Below are positions 33,264 to 44,838 of a stretch of 64,000 nucleotides of DNA, piece by piece. The notes below the pieces were generated by a model. It had not been told where the DNA came from and searched no databases. It saw nothing but the letters and a program-made list of their open reading frames with translations. The DNA lies in NCBI GenBank assembly GCA_038503075.1, contig JBCAML010000003.1, positions 2,604,001 through 2,668,000 of the forward strand. The letters run 5' to 3'. Source of the stretch: Gyromitra esculenta (taxonomy: Eukaryota; Ascomycota; Pezizomycetes; Pezizales; Discinaceae). A program made the translations under genes and the position numbers. The stretch's first letter is position 1; every line of letters starts with the position of its first letter.

Positions 33264-36200
33264 ATGGACCCCCCGCCGACGGCCCCCGCCGTGGGGCCTT
33301 ACATGCTGCAGGAACTGGTCTCCGGTCTCCCGCTCGACACCCCCGAGAACCCGCACGTCGAGATCACGACTCTGGAGGCCTGGGAACAGAACCTCTATAT
33401 CGGCACCTCCGCCCATGAAATCCTGCATTTTGTATCAATACCGCCGACCCCGGCCCCGGCCTCTTCGACGGAGCCCGCAAAGCCGGTCTACATCCTGGCC
33501 TCGCGCCTGCAGCCCCCCGCGACGGGCACCGGCACCGCCATGTACATCAAGCAGATGCTCCTTCTCCCGACCGTCTCCCGGGCACTGGTGCTCTCGTCCA
33601 CCGGGTTCCTGTCCTTCTTCACGCTGCCCGAGTTCTCCCCGGTGTCCGGCACCAAGCTGAAGGACGTGGAGTTCATCGGCGGGCTCGACCTGGACGAGGA
33701 AGAGCGCGAGCGGCGCGAGGGCACCGCCTCCGGCGACGAGCGCGGGAAGCAGGTAATAGTGCTGACCAAGAAGCTGATCCGCATCATCCGCGTCGGGGCC
33801 GCCGTGCGGCAGATCAAGCCGATCGAGCTCCCGGCCGCAGCCATCACCTCCGTGCGCCGCAGCGTTATCGCCTGCATCGCCAACGCCGACAACTACGCGC
33901 TCATAGACACCGAGCACATCCGCCAGATCCCGCTCTTCCCGATCTCCACCAGCTCCAGCTCCAGCGACCCGCCCCCGTCCGTCGTGCCGCCGGCCCCGCC
34001 GCCCGACCCTCCGCCGCCCATGGAACGCACCCATTCCGGCGCCGCCCCTATGGCCCGCACTGCATCCGCCTCCCACCCACCCCGCACCTCCTCCCTCACC
34101 ACCAGCCGCGAGCGCCGCAACAGCTCCGCCGCCATGTCCCGCGAGAACAGCGCCTCCTCCCACGCCCGCTCCAGCAGCACCAGCAACATCGGCCGCGGCC
34201 GTCCAGCCCCCTCCCGCACCGGCCGTCGAACCCCGTCCCGTCTCTCCGTCCCAGACGCAACAGCCTCACGTCCCACCTCCCCCGCCTCGGGCTCCCCCGG
34301 CTCCCCCACTGCTTCGTCTCCAACTACTAGCATCCCTGGCCCCACCGGCGGAACCCGACGTGCCTCTGGGAACTCGCAGAACGCACCTGCGAGCAGCATC
34401 CTGGCTGCACTGAGAGCGAGGACTCCCACGCCGGTGTCGGTGCCAGTGCCAGTGCCGGCGCCGGCGCCGGTCAGGCCGCTGCAGCCACATATTGCGTCCC
34501 CGAATAGCTCAGAGTTCTTACTGACTACCGGCACCCGCTGGGAGGATCCTGGCGTCGGCCTGTTCGTGAATGTGGAAGGCGATGTTACGCGTGGTACTAT
34601 CAGCTTTGAAAAGTATCCAGAGGACGTGCTGGTTCAAGGCAACTGGGTTGCGGCGCTGATTGCCGAGCGGGGGATTGAGGTGCAGAGATGGGATCTGGAC
34701 GGCGATGTGGACGAGGAAGATCGGTACGGGGTGCTGGAGATGAGCTGGGAGGGGGGGAAGGTTGGTATTAGAGAGGTGGTTACGCTGGATGGGAGTGTAA
34801 TTGGGGGGGTCGTGGCCAGACTGAGGCTTGAGAGGGTGCTGGGGAGTGGTGAGGAGGGGGGGAGGGAGCTGGAGAGGAGGGAGCTGGAGGAAAAAGTCAT
34901 TGCCGAAAGAGTCTCAACGGTGGAGAGTAGGGTAGTGGTGTTTAAGGGGAAACGTATATGGACACTTGTGCAGAGTCCGTTGGCATTACGCCTGGATTCG
35001 AGGTTGCCGATGGTCACTATGCATAAGCCTGGAGAGACGCCAAAGTCGAGGATTATGCATATCCTGAAAGCCCTGCGGAAGGTCGATGCGATTGAGCCAA
35101 CCACCGAGAGAGAGTTTCACGAGGCTGCATATATACGACAGAAAGGTGGACTGCTCTTGCTTGGTGAATTTCTACGGCTTGACACTTTCGAAGGAACGGA
35201 TATCGAACAGCAGGAAGTCATCATCGCTGAAGAAGCGTTAATCGAGAGCGCCGTTGACCCACGCCTAGTTTTAGCAATATTCGGGGGCAACTTCATGGAG
35301 GATGTTGTAGTCGGAAAGGCGGGGATCTGGGTATATGGCGGTGTCAAACAAGTGTTTAACGACCTCTGCGAAGCTCGACGGGAAGGGGAGTTTAGACGGG
35401 ATACACTCCTACTCCTAAAACGATACCTAGCGGTGTGGAAACGGAAAAAGGGCTTCGGGAGCATAGCAGATGAGAAAGAGATATTCGCAACTGTCGACAT
35501 TGCACTGATCCGTGTACTACTACTTCTCGATTCCCCACAATACCTACCTCAGAGAGGAACCACTTTAGTTCCCGAGGGAAATGTGCGGGGAGAGCTATAC
35601 GCGCTGGTTGAGAAGGACGTTGAGGACTTCGAAGGAACCTCAAAGCTACTAAATGACTTCAAGCGGCTATACGTACTGAGCATCCTCCTTCAGAGCAGAA
35701 AGCTATACCGCGAGGTCCTGGGCACTTGGAAACGACTACTAGAGGAAGGCGACGCAGCCGGCGAATTCGGCGACGGCGAAGAAAGAGTCAAAAAATACCT
35801 CCTTGGCATGAAAGACCGAGTGCTAGTCGAAGAGTTCGGAAAATGGCTCGCAGCCAGAAACCCCAGACTAGGAGTCCAGGTTTTCTCAGATGAGAAAGCA
35901 AAAGTCAAGTTCGAGCCCGCGAAGGTTCTCGAAATCCTGAAAGAATACGCGCCAACCGCCGTGAGGGGCTATGTCGAACATCTCGTTGAGAAGGGGAATA
36001 CAGACTACGCAGACGATCTAATATTCTTATACCTAGAAGACCTAATCAACGTCCTCGACACCTCGCCCTCAGCATGCGAGCGACTGAAGGACTCGTATGA
36101 GTCCTATCGCGCACTCACTGCGCCAAAACCCACATACCGCGAGTTCATCGTCGACAACTCGCCACCGTCATTTGAGACCGACGGACAGAGCGACTGGTGG

Positions 36201-36770
36201 AGGAACAGGCTCCGCTTCCTCGAGCTGCTTGGCGGGGAAGGTAGCTACGATATTCCTAAGGTCCTCACACGACTAAGTAAATTTCGCGACGTCCTCGTAC
36301 CGGAAATGGTGATTCTGCACGGGAAAGAGGCGCGCCACGAAGATGCCCTCAAGTTACTCACGCATGGATTAAAGGACTTTGACACGGCGATCAACTACTG
36401 TCTTTTCGGCGGTCTTAGCATCTTCCAGACACGCAAGGTCATTACCGACCGCGAGGAACAGAAGGTACTATTTGCGATACTACTTGGGGAGTTTCTGGAG
36501 CTGGAGGAGTATGGTGAGCGATTGGAGCAGACTACGTTGTTGCTGGAAAGATTCGGCGGATGGTTGGATCTGGTGCACGTATTAGAGGTAATACCGGAGA
36601 ATTGGAGCGTTGAGATGTTGTCGGGTTTCCTATTAAGTGCATTGCGCAAGATGGTGAGGGAGAAGGCGGAAGTGAGTGTATTGAGGGGGTTGAGAAGGGG
36701 AGAGAATCTGAAAATTGAAGGACAGTATGTGGATAAGTGCGATACGATCGGGCCTACGATCGAGAAATGA
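33264..36770 (+). CDS. VPS3: CORVET subunit Vps3 (TGFBRAP1-like vacuolar sorting protein)
   Basis: Single exon; the ATG at 33264 (MDPPPTAPAVGPYMLQELV) gives 1168 residues and is preferred over an upstream in-frame ATG at 33234. Vps3 is the Rab5-binding subunit of the CORVET tether on early endosomes. The N-terminal CNH-type beta-propeller contains ITTLEAWEQNLYIGTSAHEILHF, MLLLPTVSRALVLSSTGFLSFFTLPE, VEFIGGLDLD and TKKLIRIIRVGAAVRQIKPIE. It is interrupted by a long Ser/Pro/Arg-rich insert (roughly residues 235-420). The helical C-terminal half has the Vps39-type repeats (LLLLDSPQYLPQRG, LYVLSILLQSRKLYREVLGTWKRL, DTAINYCLFGG). No RING-like Cys/His end is seen. GC content is high in the first kilobase and falls towards the 3' end. 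Vam6/Vps39 is the main alternative; the N-terminus favours Vps3. Confidence 0.88.
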   Translation: MDPPPTAPAVGPYMLQELVSGLPLDTPENPHVEITTLEAWEQNLYIGTSAHEILHFVSIPPTPAPASSTEPAKPVYILASRLQPPATGTGTAMYIKQMLLLPTVSRALVLSSTGFLSFFTLPEFSPVSGTKLKDVEFIGGLDLDEEERERREGTASGDERGKQVIVLTKKLIRIIRVGAAVRQIKPIELPAAAITSVRRSVIACIANADNYALIDTEHIRQIPLFPISTSSSSSDPPPSVVPPAPPPDPPPPMERTHSGAAPMARTASASHPPRTSSLTTSRERRNSSAAMSRENSASSHARSSSTSNIGRGRPAPSRTGRRTPSRLSVPDATASRPTSPASGSPGSPTASSPTTSIPGPTGGTRRASGNSQNAPASSILAALRARTPTPVSVPVPVPAPAPVRPLQPHIASPNSSEFLLTTGTRWEDPGVGLFVNVEGDVTRGTISFEKYPEDVLVQGNWVAALIAERGIEVQRWDLDGDVDEEDRYGVLEMSWEGGKVGIREVVTLDGSVIGGVVARLRLERVLGSGEEGGRELERRELEEKVIAERVSTVESRVVVFKGKRIWTLVQSPLALRLDSRLPMVTMHKPGETPKSRIMHILKALRKVDAIEPTTEREFHEAAYIRQKGGLLLLGEFLRLDTFEGTDIEQQEVIIAEEALIESAVDPRLVLAIFGGNFMEDVVVGKAGIWVYGGVKQVFNDLCEARREGEFRRDTLLLLKRYLAVWKRKKGFGSIADEKEIFATVDIALIRVLLLLDSPQYLPQRGTTLVPEGNVRGELYALVEKDVEDFEGTSKLLNDFKRLYVLSILLQSRKLYREVLGTWKRLLEEGDAAGEFGDGEERVKKYLLGMKDRVLVEEFGKWLAARNPRLGVQVFSDEKAKVKFEPAKVLEILKEYAPTAVRGYVEHLVEKGNTDYADDLIFLYLEDLINVLDTSPSACERLKDSYESYRALTAPKPTYREFIVDNSPPSFETDGQSDWWRNRLRFLELLGGEGSYDIPKVLTRLSKFRDVLVPEMVILHGKEARHEDALKLLTHGLKDFDTAINYCLFGGLSIFQTRKVITDREEQKVLFAILLGEFLELEEYGERLEQTTLLLERFGGWLDLVHVLEVIPENWSVEMLSGFLLSALRKMVREKAEVSVLRGLRRGENLKIEGQYVDKCDTIGPTIEK

Positions 36771-39673
36771 TTGATGTAAACTTTAGCTGGGAGAAGCGTG
36801 CTTTTTTGCTGTTTTTCTGCTTTTCAAGGTGTTTGCTATGGGTGTGGGGTTGCTTGACTAGATATCTAGATATAATTCATATACGTAGATGGAGATACGG
36901 GTTGGGTTGTTGAAACTATCGAGACCGCGAGTTAATATTACTTGAATGCTCAATAACAGGGCCAGATAGCCAAAGCCATAGCTCATCACTCGTTCTTGGC
37001 ATCAGCCCTTAAGCCAAAAATCCAGCACTAATTAAACGTAAACCATAAGGCCTGAATTTGCCAGAAAAGAATAACTTCGCCCTCAGATTTCACGCCCATC
37101 TGTTAGCATGGTGGCCAGCTTGATGAAGGACGAGCATTCATATCAGTCGCTAGGTACGCCAAAAAGCCCCCTAACCTAGATCTACCTAAACGTGGACAGC
37201 GTAATTACATACATGTAGGTTTCCTAATCTCCCTCCAGTCACAGAGTCCTTAACTAGTATCTAATGCAGGTGTCCTGAGGAGAGATGAAGGTTAGGCTAT
37301 TGTATAATCCTCTACCTCTCTGCTTCAATCGAGTTACTTATGCTAGCTGTGCTTGGATACCAAATACCCGGAAACTTAGACAACCACTGATAATTTATTT
37401 CTGTCTATTTCCTCTACCTAAAGTATCATTATCCCATCGAGTGTAGGAAAGTGATTTTGAGCCACCAGTGGTGCGAATTTCTTGTCAGGACGTCGCTGGA
37501 GCCAACAGTTCTACTACAACTCTCTTATGCTCCCTAGGCTTTGGTAGGAAAAATATCCACTAGTAGCTCAAGAAAATTTAGAATTTTTAGTTTAACTCGA
37601 CGTGGTTTTTCTTTTTTACTGAGAAATATTGGATGAGAGGTAACTCTTAAGGGTGAAAAAATTACACTGTGACTAGATATACACCACAAAAAATACCCCA
37701 GAACACGGCAACAGATTTTACCACAAGACAAAAATGAGCACGTTTCTACTTGATTTATCCTTTAATAAACCAATCAAAGTTTAAAGAAATTAGTGCGTCA
37801 TATAAATAATGTAATTCAGAATTCCTCTTTACCACGCTTATGTCCGTTACAGTATGTAAAGTCTGTGGGAGGCTAGAGGTTTTCACTCTTAGCAAGATTT
37901 GGGTGTAGATTTACCAAAACTTCTACAGTTACCAGATAAAGTCCAAACCCACCACAATCCACAAGAATTTTGAGGACATAGGTCTATCCTTAGGGTCCTG
38001 ACGATCCTTCTATGATTTACCTACCTGTATTTTTAAAAGTGATTTTCGTTGAGTAACGGTACAAGAGAATGTTGCACCACTGATGGTGCGAATCGTGTTG
38101 TACCCGATGGATGGATGGATGGGATAGTGTCAATAAAGTAATATCTTTCCATCCTCAACACTACCACTTCGTAGTTCGCAGTAATAAGTCATTTTCTTAG
38201 CTGCCCAACAATATACCAAATGGCCTTTATCTATCTATCTACCAATTCTCTCTCGATATTATAGCCACTTGCCATGAAATATTTAGCTATCTCCTCCATT
38301 GTTCCAAACAAACGAAGCATATAGTAGGAGACATACGTATACCGTAAAGTATTTACTCGGATAATTGGCCAAGTCCGGCATCTCCGAGGTACTTGTTGCA
38401 GCTAGCAAATTATAATATATAAGCTTTTGTGCTCCCAGACAGAACACGACGCTGCAGCGACCAGCAGCCTCTGAACTACATACCTGCGCACAACGTGTAG
38501 TTTGCTGGTTGCTGCAAGTACCCTGGAGATGCCGGACTTGGCCAGTTATCCGAGTAAATACAGTAGTCTCAAATCTCACGAGAAACCCAGCCCACGTACT
38601 CCAGACCCGAAAGATTGGTAAGCTCAATAAAGATGACGATGATCCGACGCGCCCCCGGTCGTCCAACCTGAAGGCGGATTGGAAAGGACCCATCCGCGAG
38701 CTGCCTTGGCGGATTCAGGACGGACAGTTGGGTTGAGCGCGTTGGATAGATCATTGACGTCAGTAGTAACGAGCAATACCCACATGTATCCTCGGACTCT
38801 TTTTTTCGAAAGGGCGTGTAAACGAGTGATTTTGTTTTTTTTGTGACTTGTTAAATCTCACCGCTATCAATAGTAGGGCTGATAGCACTCGTACCAATCC
38901 AATCTTCTTCCAGGTAAATATTCAATCACCGTCTGTCCCACATAACGAAATCATAAGAACCCAAAGGATTGGCTTAGCTCGAAAATTGATTAAAGTATGA
39001 ACAAGAATAGAACCTCCACCTCTCAAAGCAAAAAGCTCGAGCAAAAGCCTTGGAGCGATAATTTTTCAACAAGAAAAGTAAAACGTAAAAAAAGGACATT
39101 TTTACCATAAAAAAAAGAAACCGATCACCACCCTGCTCCCCGCCTTTCCAGACATTAGGACATACCAGCCCACCTAACGGTAAAAAGAAAGAAAAAAGAG
39201 CATACCCATTAAACTATTCAGTAACCGTAAAGAGAAAGAAAAAAAAACAAAGCGGAAAAAACTTTTGTATCATCAATGACTCCTAAACAACCAGACCGCC
39301 ACCCAGCTACAATGGTTGTATAGGAGCTTAAACTCCCTTTCCTTCCATTCATTTTTTTCGTCCTCTCTATCAGTAAAACCCGTTTCTTCGTTCTCGACAT
39401 CCCATGAATTCCCCCCATACAAGAAGAAATAAACCTCCCTGAAATGAAAAAATCGTAACGGAACATCAGGAGAAAAGAAAAGAAAATATTTTTGTAATCC
39501 AAAAAGGAAAAAGAGCAAGAAAGCGAAGAAAGCGAAATCATCGGCACGAAAAAAAAGTACCAATTTACAGAGAATATACCATAAAGCATGCCCACTAGAT
39601 AGACGCCAATCTAAACGCTCTATAGCCTGCGCCCGCACACCCATTTTTTTGTTGTTGTTGTAAGTATGATGAT
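36771..39673. other. Intergenic, 2.9 kb
   Basis: 3' flanks of two convergent genes. It includes an AT-rich stretch (about 37350-38200) with two GGTGCGAAT-containing short motifs (37466, 38091) and a (GATG)n run at about 38107-38123. It also holds the MITE listed next and A-rich DNA at 39060-39260. No gene seen. Confidence 0.45.
38347..38563. mobile_element. MITE with ~55-60 bp terminal inverted repeats
   Basis: The left arm GTATTTACTCGGATAATTGG, continuing through CCAAGTCCGGCATCTCC and ACTTGTTGCAGC (to about 38410), is repeated as its reverse complement at about 38500-38563. The element is flanked by TA at 38345-38346 and 38564-38565. Length is about 217 bp, non-coding. TIR sequence is unrelated to that of the 24844 element. 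Confidence 0.85.
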
Positions 39674-42600
39674 TTATTTCGACTCTCCAACCGGAAGAGG
39701 AGATCGAGATCGTTCAAGCCCCGCAGCAGCTGTTGGCGGAGACGAGGCCGGAGACGCAGCATCATTGTGCTCTGTAGCTTCGTGGTGTGTCGAGGAAGGG
39801 TCTTGAAGCGCGCTGTCAAATTGTTAGTTTAAACCTATTTTCCAAAAACTAGTTCAGAATTTACTCACCTATATGGGTTTGCGTGTGATGTCGAAGGCTT
39901 TCCAGTTGGGGTAGATGTCCGCGAGGAAGAGTTGGATTCGTCCATGCGGCTTGCGTTACCAGGTCCGAACCCTCTCCTGCTACCATTGCTAGAGCTCCGA
40001 GACCCAAGCATGCCCCCAGGACCAAATGAACCAGGAGTTGCAGCAGTCTGTCTCGACTTGGCGGCCAACTTGCGAAGTTCATCGGTGTTAAGTGTTCCTC
40101 CCTTGCTCTGATCTTGCCAACCCCCTTGGTGCATTTGTCCGCCATACCCACCACCTTGAGAGAATGATCGACCATCACCACCACGTCCGCCGCCGCCACC
40201 ACCGCCACCGCCGCCGCCAGGTCTGCGCTGATTGGCACGCGAGGCAGCTTCTTTCTCTTGCTGGGCCTTAAGTGCATCCTCTCTAACTTCTTGGATAGTC
40301 TTGGGTCCCTTGTCGGCTTCTTTAGTCTCCCACTTCTTGCGGCGAAGATCGATGATATCCTATAGAATATTAGCATATAGTTACATATCCGGTAACAAAT
40401 CACGCGAGACTAACCATAAGCATGAACCTCATACGGCTGTTGAGTTCCTTATTCTCGGACAATTGGGCGATGCGGTGGAAGTACATATCCATCCTACCCT
40501 TACTCTTCTCGGATGTATCCAACTGAAGACCAATAGTCTTGAGAAGTTTGCATAAACTCTCAACCGTTTCATCCTCAGCAAGACCCTCAAAGTCAAGGAG
40601 TTTGCGGATACACTCGTTCATGATACGCTCCGTCAACATGCCCAACTTGAAGAGTTCTCCGATGAACTGAACGAGACCAAGACCACGACGCTTCGCTGCA
40701 GCGGCAATATAGTACTCGTCGGACAACATGACAGCTTCGTCGGGGACACCTTCGGGTTTGGGTGGCAAATTGATCTTCCACCCACGTTCGAATTCTTCCT
40801 GGCATCTATTAAGAAGGTACTTCCTGAACAGATTCCCACCCATAACGACCTGGTCGTTTTTATCGCGGATGCCTTCATCTTTAATATTCGGGTCCATAGA
40901 CTCCAACATACGCTTGCAGAACTTGGCGTACATGGATGACCAGGCAGCTTCGTCAGTAGCCTTCTCGAAGGTAAGTTGAATAACTTGTCGAAGAGTGCGA
41001 CCATCGGTCTCGTACTTAGACTGACTAGTGATATCGAGGATCTGATCAGAGATCTTATCGAACTTCTCGGGAGTCATCTTATTCAAGGCAGCCTTGACCT
41101 TACGTTGCACAAGCTCAGGCGGCAATCTAACTTCTTCCGAAGGAGTAGGTGCCGCTTCAGGTCCCTTGGCAAGTCCGACGCGGGGCTTCCACCTATTCTC
41201 AGAAACCGGCAGAGGTTTGACATCAATTGCCGGAAGAGTAGGTTGACTAGGCTTCTCTCCTTGCCTGGATTCGGTCTTCTCCATAGCAACACCACCACCT
41301 TTTCTGCTTCCACCACGTTGCGAACGGCTTCCCATTCTGGGGCTCTGAGGCATACCATTGGATCCTACCAACGAGCTGCTGGAGTTTGTCCTCATAATAC
41401 CAACACCCCCAGATCGTGAGCCGGACAAGCCGCCAACGATACCGGCCAATGGATTGACAGGCAGAGAAGAAATAGACCGCGATTGTTGGAATCGCTGTTC
41501 GGAGGTCAACATATTCGCCGGGAGGCTGGGCTTGAACGAACCAAAAGTACCCATAGGCGGCTGGCTAGATGCACCAGATCTAGAATTACCACGAGGGCCG
41601 ATACCAGGAGTGCGAGCAGTCTGAGGGCGAGCAGAATCTGGTTCTCCAACGGTATCGCGCATCGTCTTATCCCAATTAACAGTTGGCTTCTCGGTAAACA
41701 CACTCTGGAACTGCAACAAGAAGTCTTTCTCATACTTGAACTTGCCGCTGGCAGCCGGATTAAGAGCCGGGTTCGGTGAAAGAATACCGGCAGGGTAATT
41801 GACACTACCGATGTTATCAATGAACCGTGCAGACTTCAATGCAGTGAGAGCTGCAGAAGGAGGACCAGGCTCGTTTGTCTTGATCTGAAGGTTCAGCGGG
41901 CTAGGTTTAGGACGCGGTTTCTCGGCAGCCTTAAAGGATGGAGGAGGAGGCATAGATTCGCTATCCGGAGTAGTAGGCTTAGCAACCACCGGTGTAGACG
42001 GAACTGCTGCTGCTGCCTTCTGGGCAGCTTCTTCTGCGGCCTTCGCCTCAGCCTCAGCCTCAGCCTTTGCTTTAGCTTCCTCCTCTTCCTTGAGTTTTTG
42101 AGCTTTCTCAGCTTCGATGCGTGCCTCCTCCTCCTTGGCGATTCTAGCCTCCTCGGCTGCCTTCTCAGCAGCTAGACGGGCTGCCTCGGCTGCGGCGGCT
42201 TCTTCGGCTTCTTTCTTAAGCTGCTCCTCTTTAGCCTTCCTTGCAGCCTCTTCTTCGGCTTCTCTGCGAGCCTTCTCTTCCGCGGCCTCCTTGGCTTTTC
42301 GTGCTTCTTCCTCCTCCTTGAGTTTGCGCTCCTCTTCCTCCTTAAGCTTACGCTCCTCTTCTTCTTTCTCTTTGCGGAGGCGCTCTTCAGCCTCTTTCTT
42401 CTCGGTCTCAATTCGTTCTCTCTCACGCGCCTCCTCGTCCCTCTTCTTAGCCTCAACAGCCGCCTTCATTTCCTCCCTCTTCCTCAACTCCTCCCGCTTT
42501 TCCTGCTCGGTCTTACCGCTGGTGCTAACAGATCTCGAGTGCGTTGCATTGCGAGACGCAGTGCGACCCGGTGCAGGACTTGGAGAAGAAACAATTAACG

Positions 42601-44442
42601 GGGTAGAAACAACCACGGGGGATGCCTGTGACTTTTCAATCTGGACCTTTGCACCAGTATTGGGATTAACAATTTTAATCGCCTTACTATTAGGCTTTGG
42701 TTTCTGGAATGGGCTACCAGGAACACCAGGACCAGGGGTTGATGGGTTAATAGGTGGTACTGAAATTGGCTGAGGAGTGTGAGCAGGTGCAGGCATTTGC
42801 CCCATGCTTGAGGTAGGCCTGCCTGGAACTTCCATATGAGACATATTGGTGCTACCCTGGCGTGACATGGGCTGTGGGGCATATGGGTTATATGTATTTT
42901 GTGGCACCATTTGCCGGTAAGTTGGTTGGGGACTAGTCTGTTGCATTGGGTAAGGCCCTCCCATTTGCCCTCCCATTTGCCCTGCCATTTGTGGGAAACC
43001 TAGATATGCTGGCTGATAATACTGGCCCTGGTAAACCTGGCTTGGATCGTAATGCATTGAAGCCTGTAATCCCGGATACTGCAGAGACAGTTAGAAAACG
43101 GCAAGTACTAAATGGTGGTTGCTTAATTTCCCACAGCAGGAACTTCCAACGACAGCAGCAATCACGAGGATGAAAAGCAAATTGCAAAATTATGATTAAA
43201 GAAGAACTTGATAAAAACTTACATTTGGATTCATATTGTACTGTTGCTGCTGCTGTGGAGGATAGAGCTGTGGAGTGACCATCGGCTGAACAGATGCAAG
43301 TGACGGCGAAGCATGTGACATCGCTGGACTTCTGTGAATATTACGCGGAGAATTAGGATAGCCCGCAACCGCAGGCCCACCATATGCTTGCTGATTCATA
43401 TTGGGAGGCGGACCACGATTATGATTCTGATTTGGCCCACTATAGCCACCTCTTCCAATGTAACCATTGTTATTGTTATACGGGCTTTGCTGGTATTGAT
43501 GGTGATTATTCGGCCCATAGCCTTGACCTCCACCACCCCGGCCAGGATTCCGCATTCCTCCACCACGCTGGCCGTGGCCGAGGTGGGAAGAGCCGGTCTC
43601 TGCATGATTAGACTGGGTAGACTCACGTCTTTGATGGGTTTGCATATGATTATTATTCATCGACCCCGGCCCAACTGGAGGCATAGACATGGGCCTCTGT
43701 TGTTGTTGCTACGCGTCATGTCAGATAAGGTATCCAACGATTTTCGGCATCAAGATTTACAACTCACATGATGGGTTGCTTCACCAAACTGGATACGACC
43801 ACTAGCCGCAGTCGCTTGACCTGGCGGAACGCCTCCGGTCGCCATAGGTCGAACTACGGGAGACGGAGAAGACTGTGGTGAACTCGCTTTCTGGTTAGAT
43901 GCCAGTGGTGCAGTCAAAGATGGATTACTCGCTGCGGCGGCAGAACCCGATGAAGCAGGTCCAGGTGGCTCATTGATGGCACCGAACGTGATGGACGGAG
44001 TGCTTCTTGGAGCGCCGTTAGGCATCATGGACCCCCCGGCACCAGATGCAACAGATGATTTTCGACTATGGAGTCCGCCAGGAAAGGGATTGGGAACCCC
44101 ATTGGCAGCGGTAGGTCCACTATTAGCTGTAGGAGGAATTTTGCCGTTCACCGCCGGAGAAGCTGTTGAACCAGGCCGTGCATTTTGCGCAGAAGCTCCG
44201 CCGGGGACGTGGGGGGAGGGGCTCGCGGCGATGACGGGAGCAGACAAGGACTTCTTCGAGGCAGCTGTAGCGTACGACAGTTGTCGCTGAGCGGGGGCGC
44301 TAGCCTGCACAGCGGCAGAAGACGATGTCTGACCGCTAACTGAGGGCGTCCGTGCGTGGGTTGTAGACGAAGGGGCGCTCGAGTTGGTCGATGGAGAAGC
44401 TTGAGGGATGGAAGAAGTAACGTTTGATGTGATGCTTGTCAT
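39674..44442 (-). CDS. eIF4G: Translation initiation factor eIF4G
   Basis: Exons 43768-44442, 43223-43708, 40415-43078, 39869-40359 and 39674-39812; 1484 residues. eIF4G is the scaffold of eIF4F, bridging cap-binding eIF4E, helicase eIF4A and poly(A)-binding protein. The N-terminal ~550 residues are low in complexity (Ser/Pro/Gln/Asn/Gly, PABP/RNA-binding region). A Lys/Glu/Ala-rich, probably helical stretch of about 200 residues follows (E(E/K)R-type repeats at 42050-42500). Then comes the eIF4E-binding motif YEKDFLL (Y-x4-L-phi) within KFKYEKDFLLQFQSVF. The MIF4G domain starts near RKVKAALNKMTPEKFDKISDQI and contains DEAAWSSMYAKFCKRM and RGLGLVQFIGELFKLGMLTERIM. An RG/Gly-rich tail ends the protein. 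No MA3/W2 domains, as usual in fungi. Confidence 0.95.
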
Positions 44443-44838
44443 TCGAAATTTTGTGGATTTTTTTGTTTGATAAGGTTTGTTCGGGGAGTCGCACTTGAGA
44501 TGAAGGTGGGAGAAGGGAGGATTTTTGTAGATCTTTTTTTGGGTTTTGATATCCGATGATGTGTACGGCTGGTGGGTGATGGGTGATGTGGGGGGGTGAT
44601 TTTTTTAATTGGGGGAGGGGGGGTTGTGTGATGATGGATGATGATGTTGTTGTTGTTTGATTCTAACCAGTAGAAAAAAAAATTACCTTTTTTTTTTTTT
44701 GATTGTTTCAAAGCAGGTTTCAACGATCGCCTTCGGAACAAGCAAGAGAGAGAGTCAGTGGGGTGGTCAGTGCAACGCGGAGGAGGGAAGTGGGAGCGAG
44801 GTGTGGGGTTTTTTGTGGGTAGGAGCAATGGGCGCGGG
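44443..44838 (-). promoter_or_regulatory. eIF4G leader region free of upstream ATG
   Basis: Reading upstream from the eIF4G start there is no ATG on the transcribed strand for about 395 nt. The proximal 250 nt are A/C-rich (CAACAACAAC, CATCATC, C-runs) and so likely little structured. The transcription start is not visible. Confidence 0.5.

Noticed and set aside
33435..34534. Long minus-strand open frames opposite VPS3
   Set aside because: They are Gly/Arg-rich shadows caused by the very GC-rich codons of VPS3; no independent protein features.
42117..42773. 218-codon Ser/Ala-rich plus-strand frame
   Set aside because: Antisense reading of the Lys/Glu/Ala-rich helix of eIF4G.
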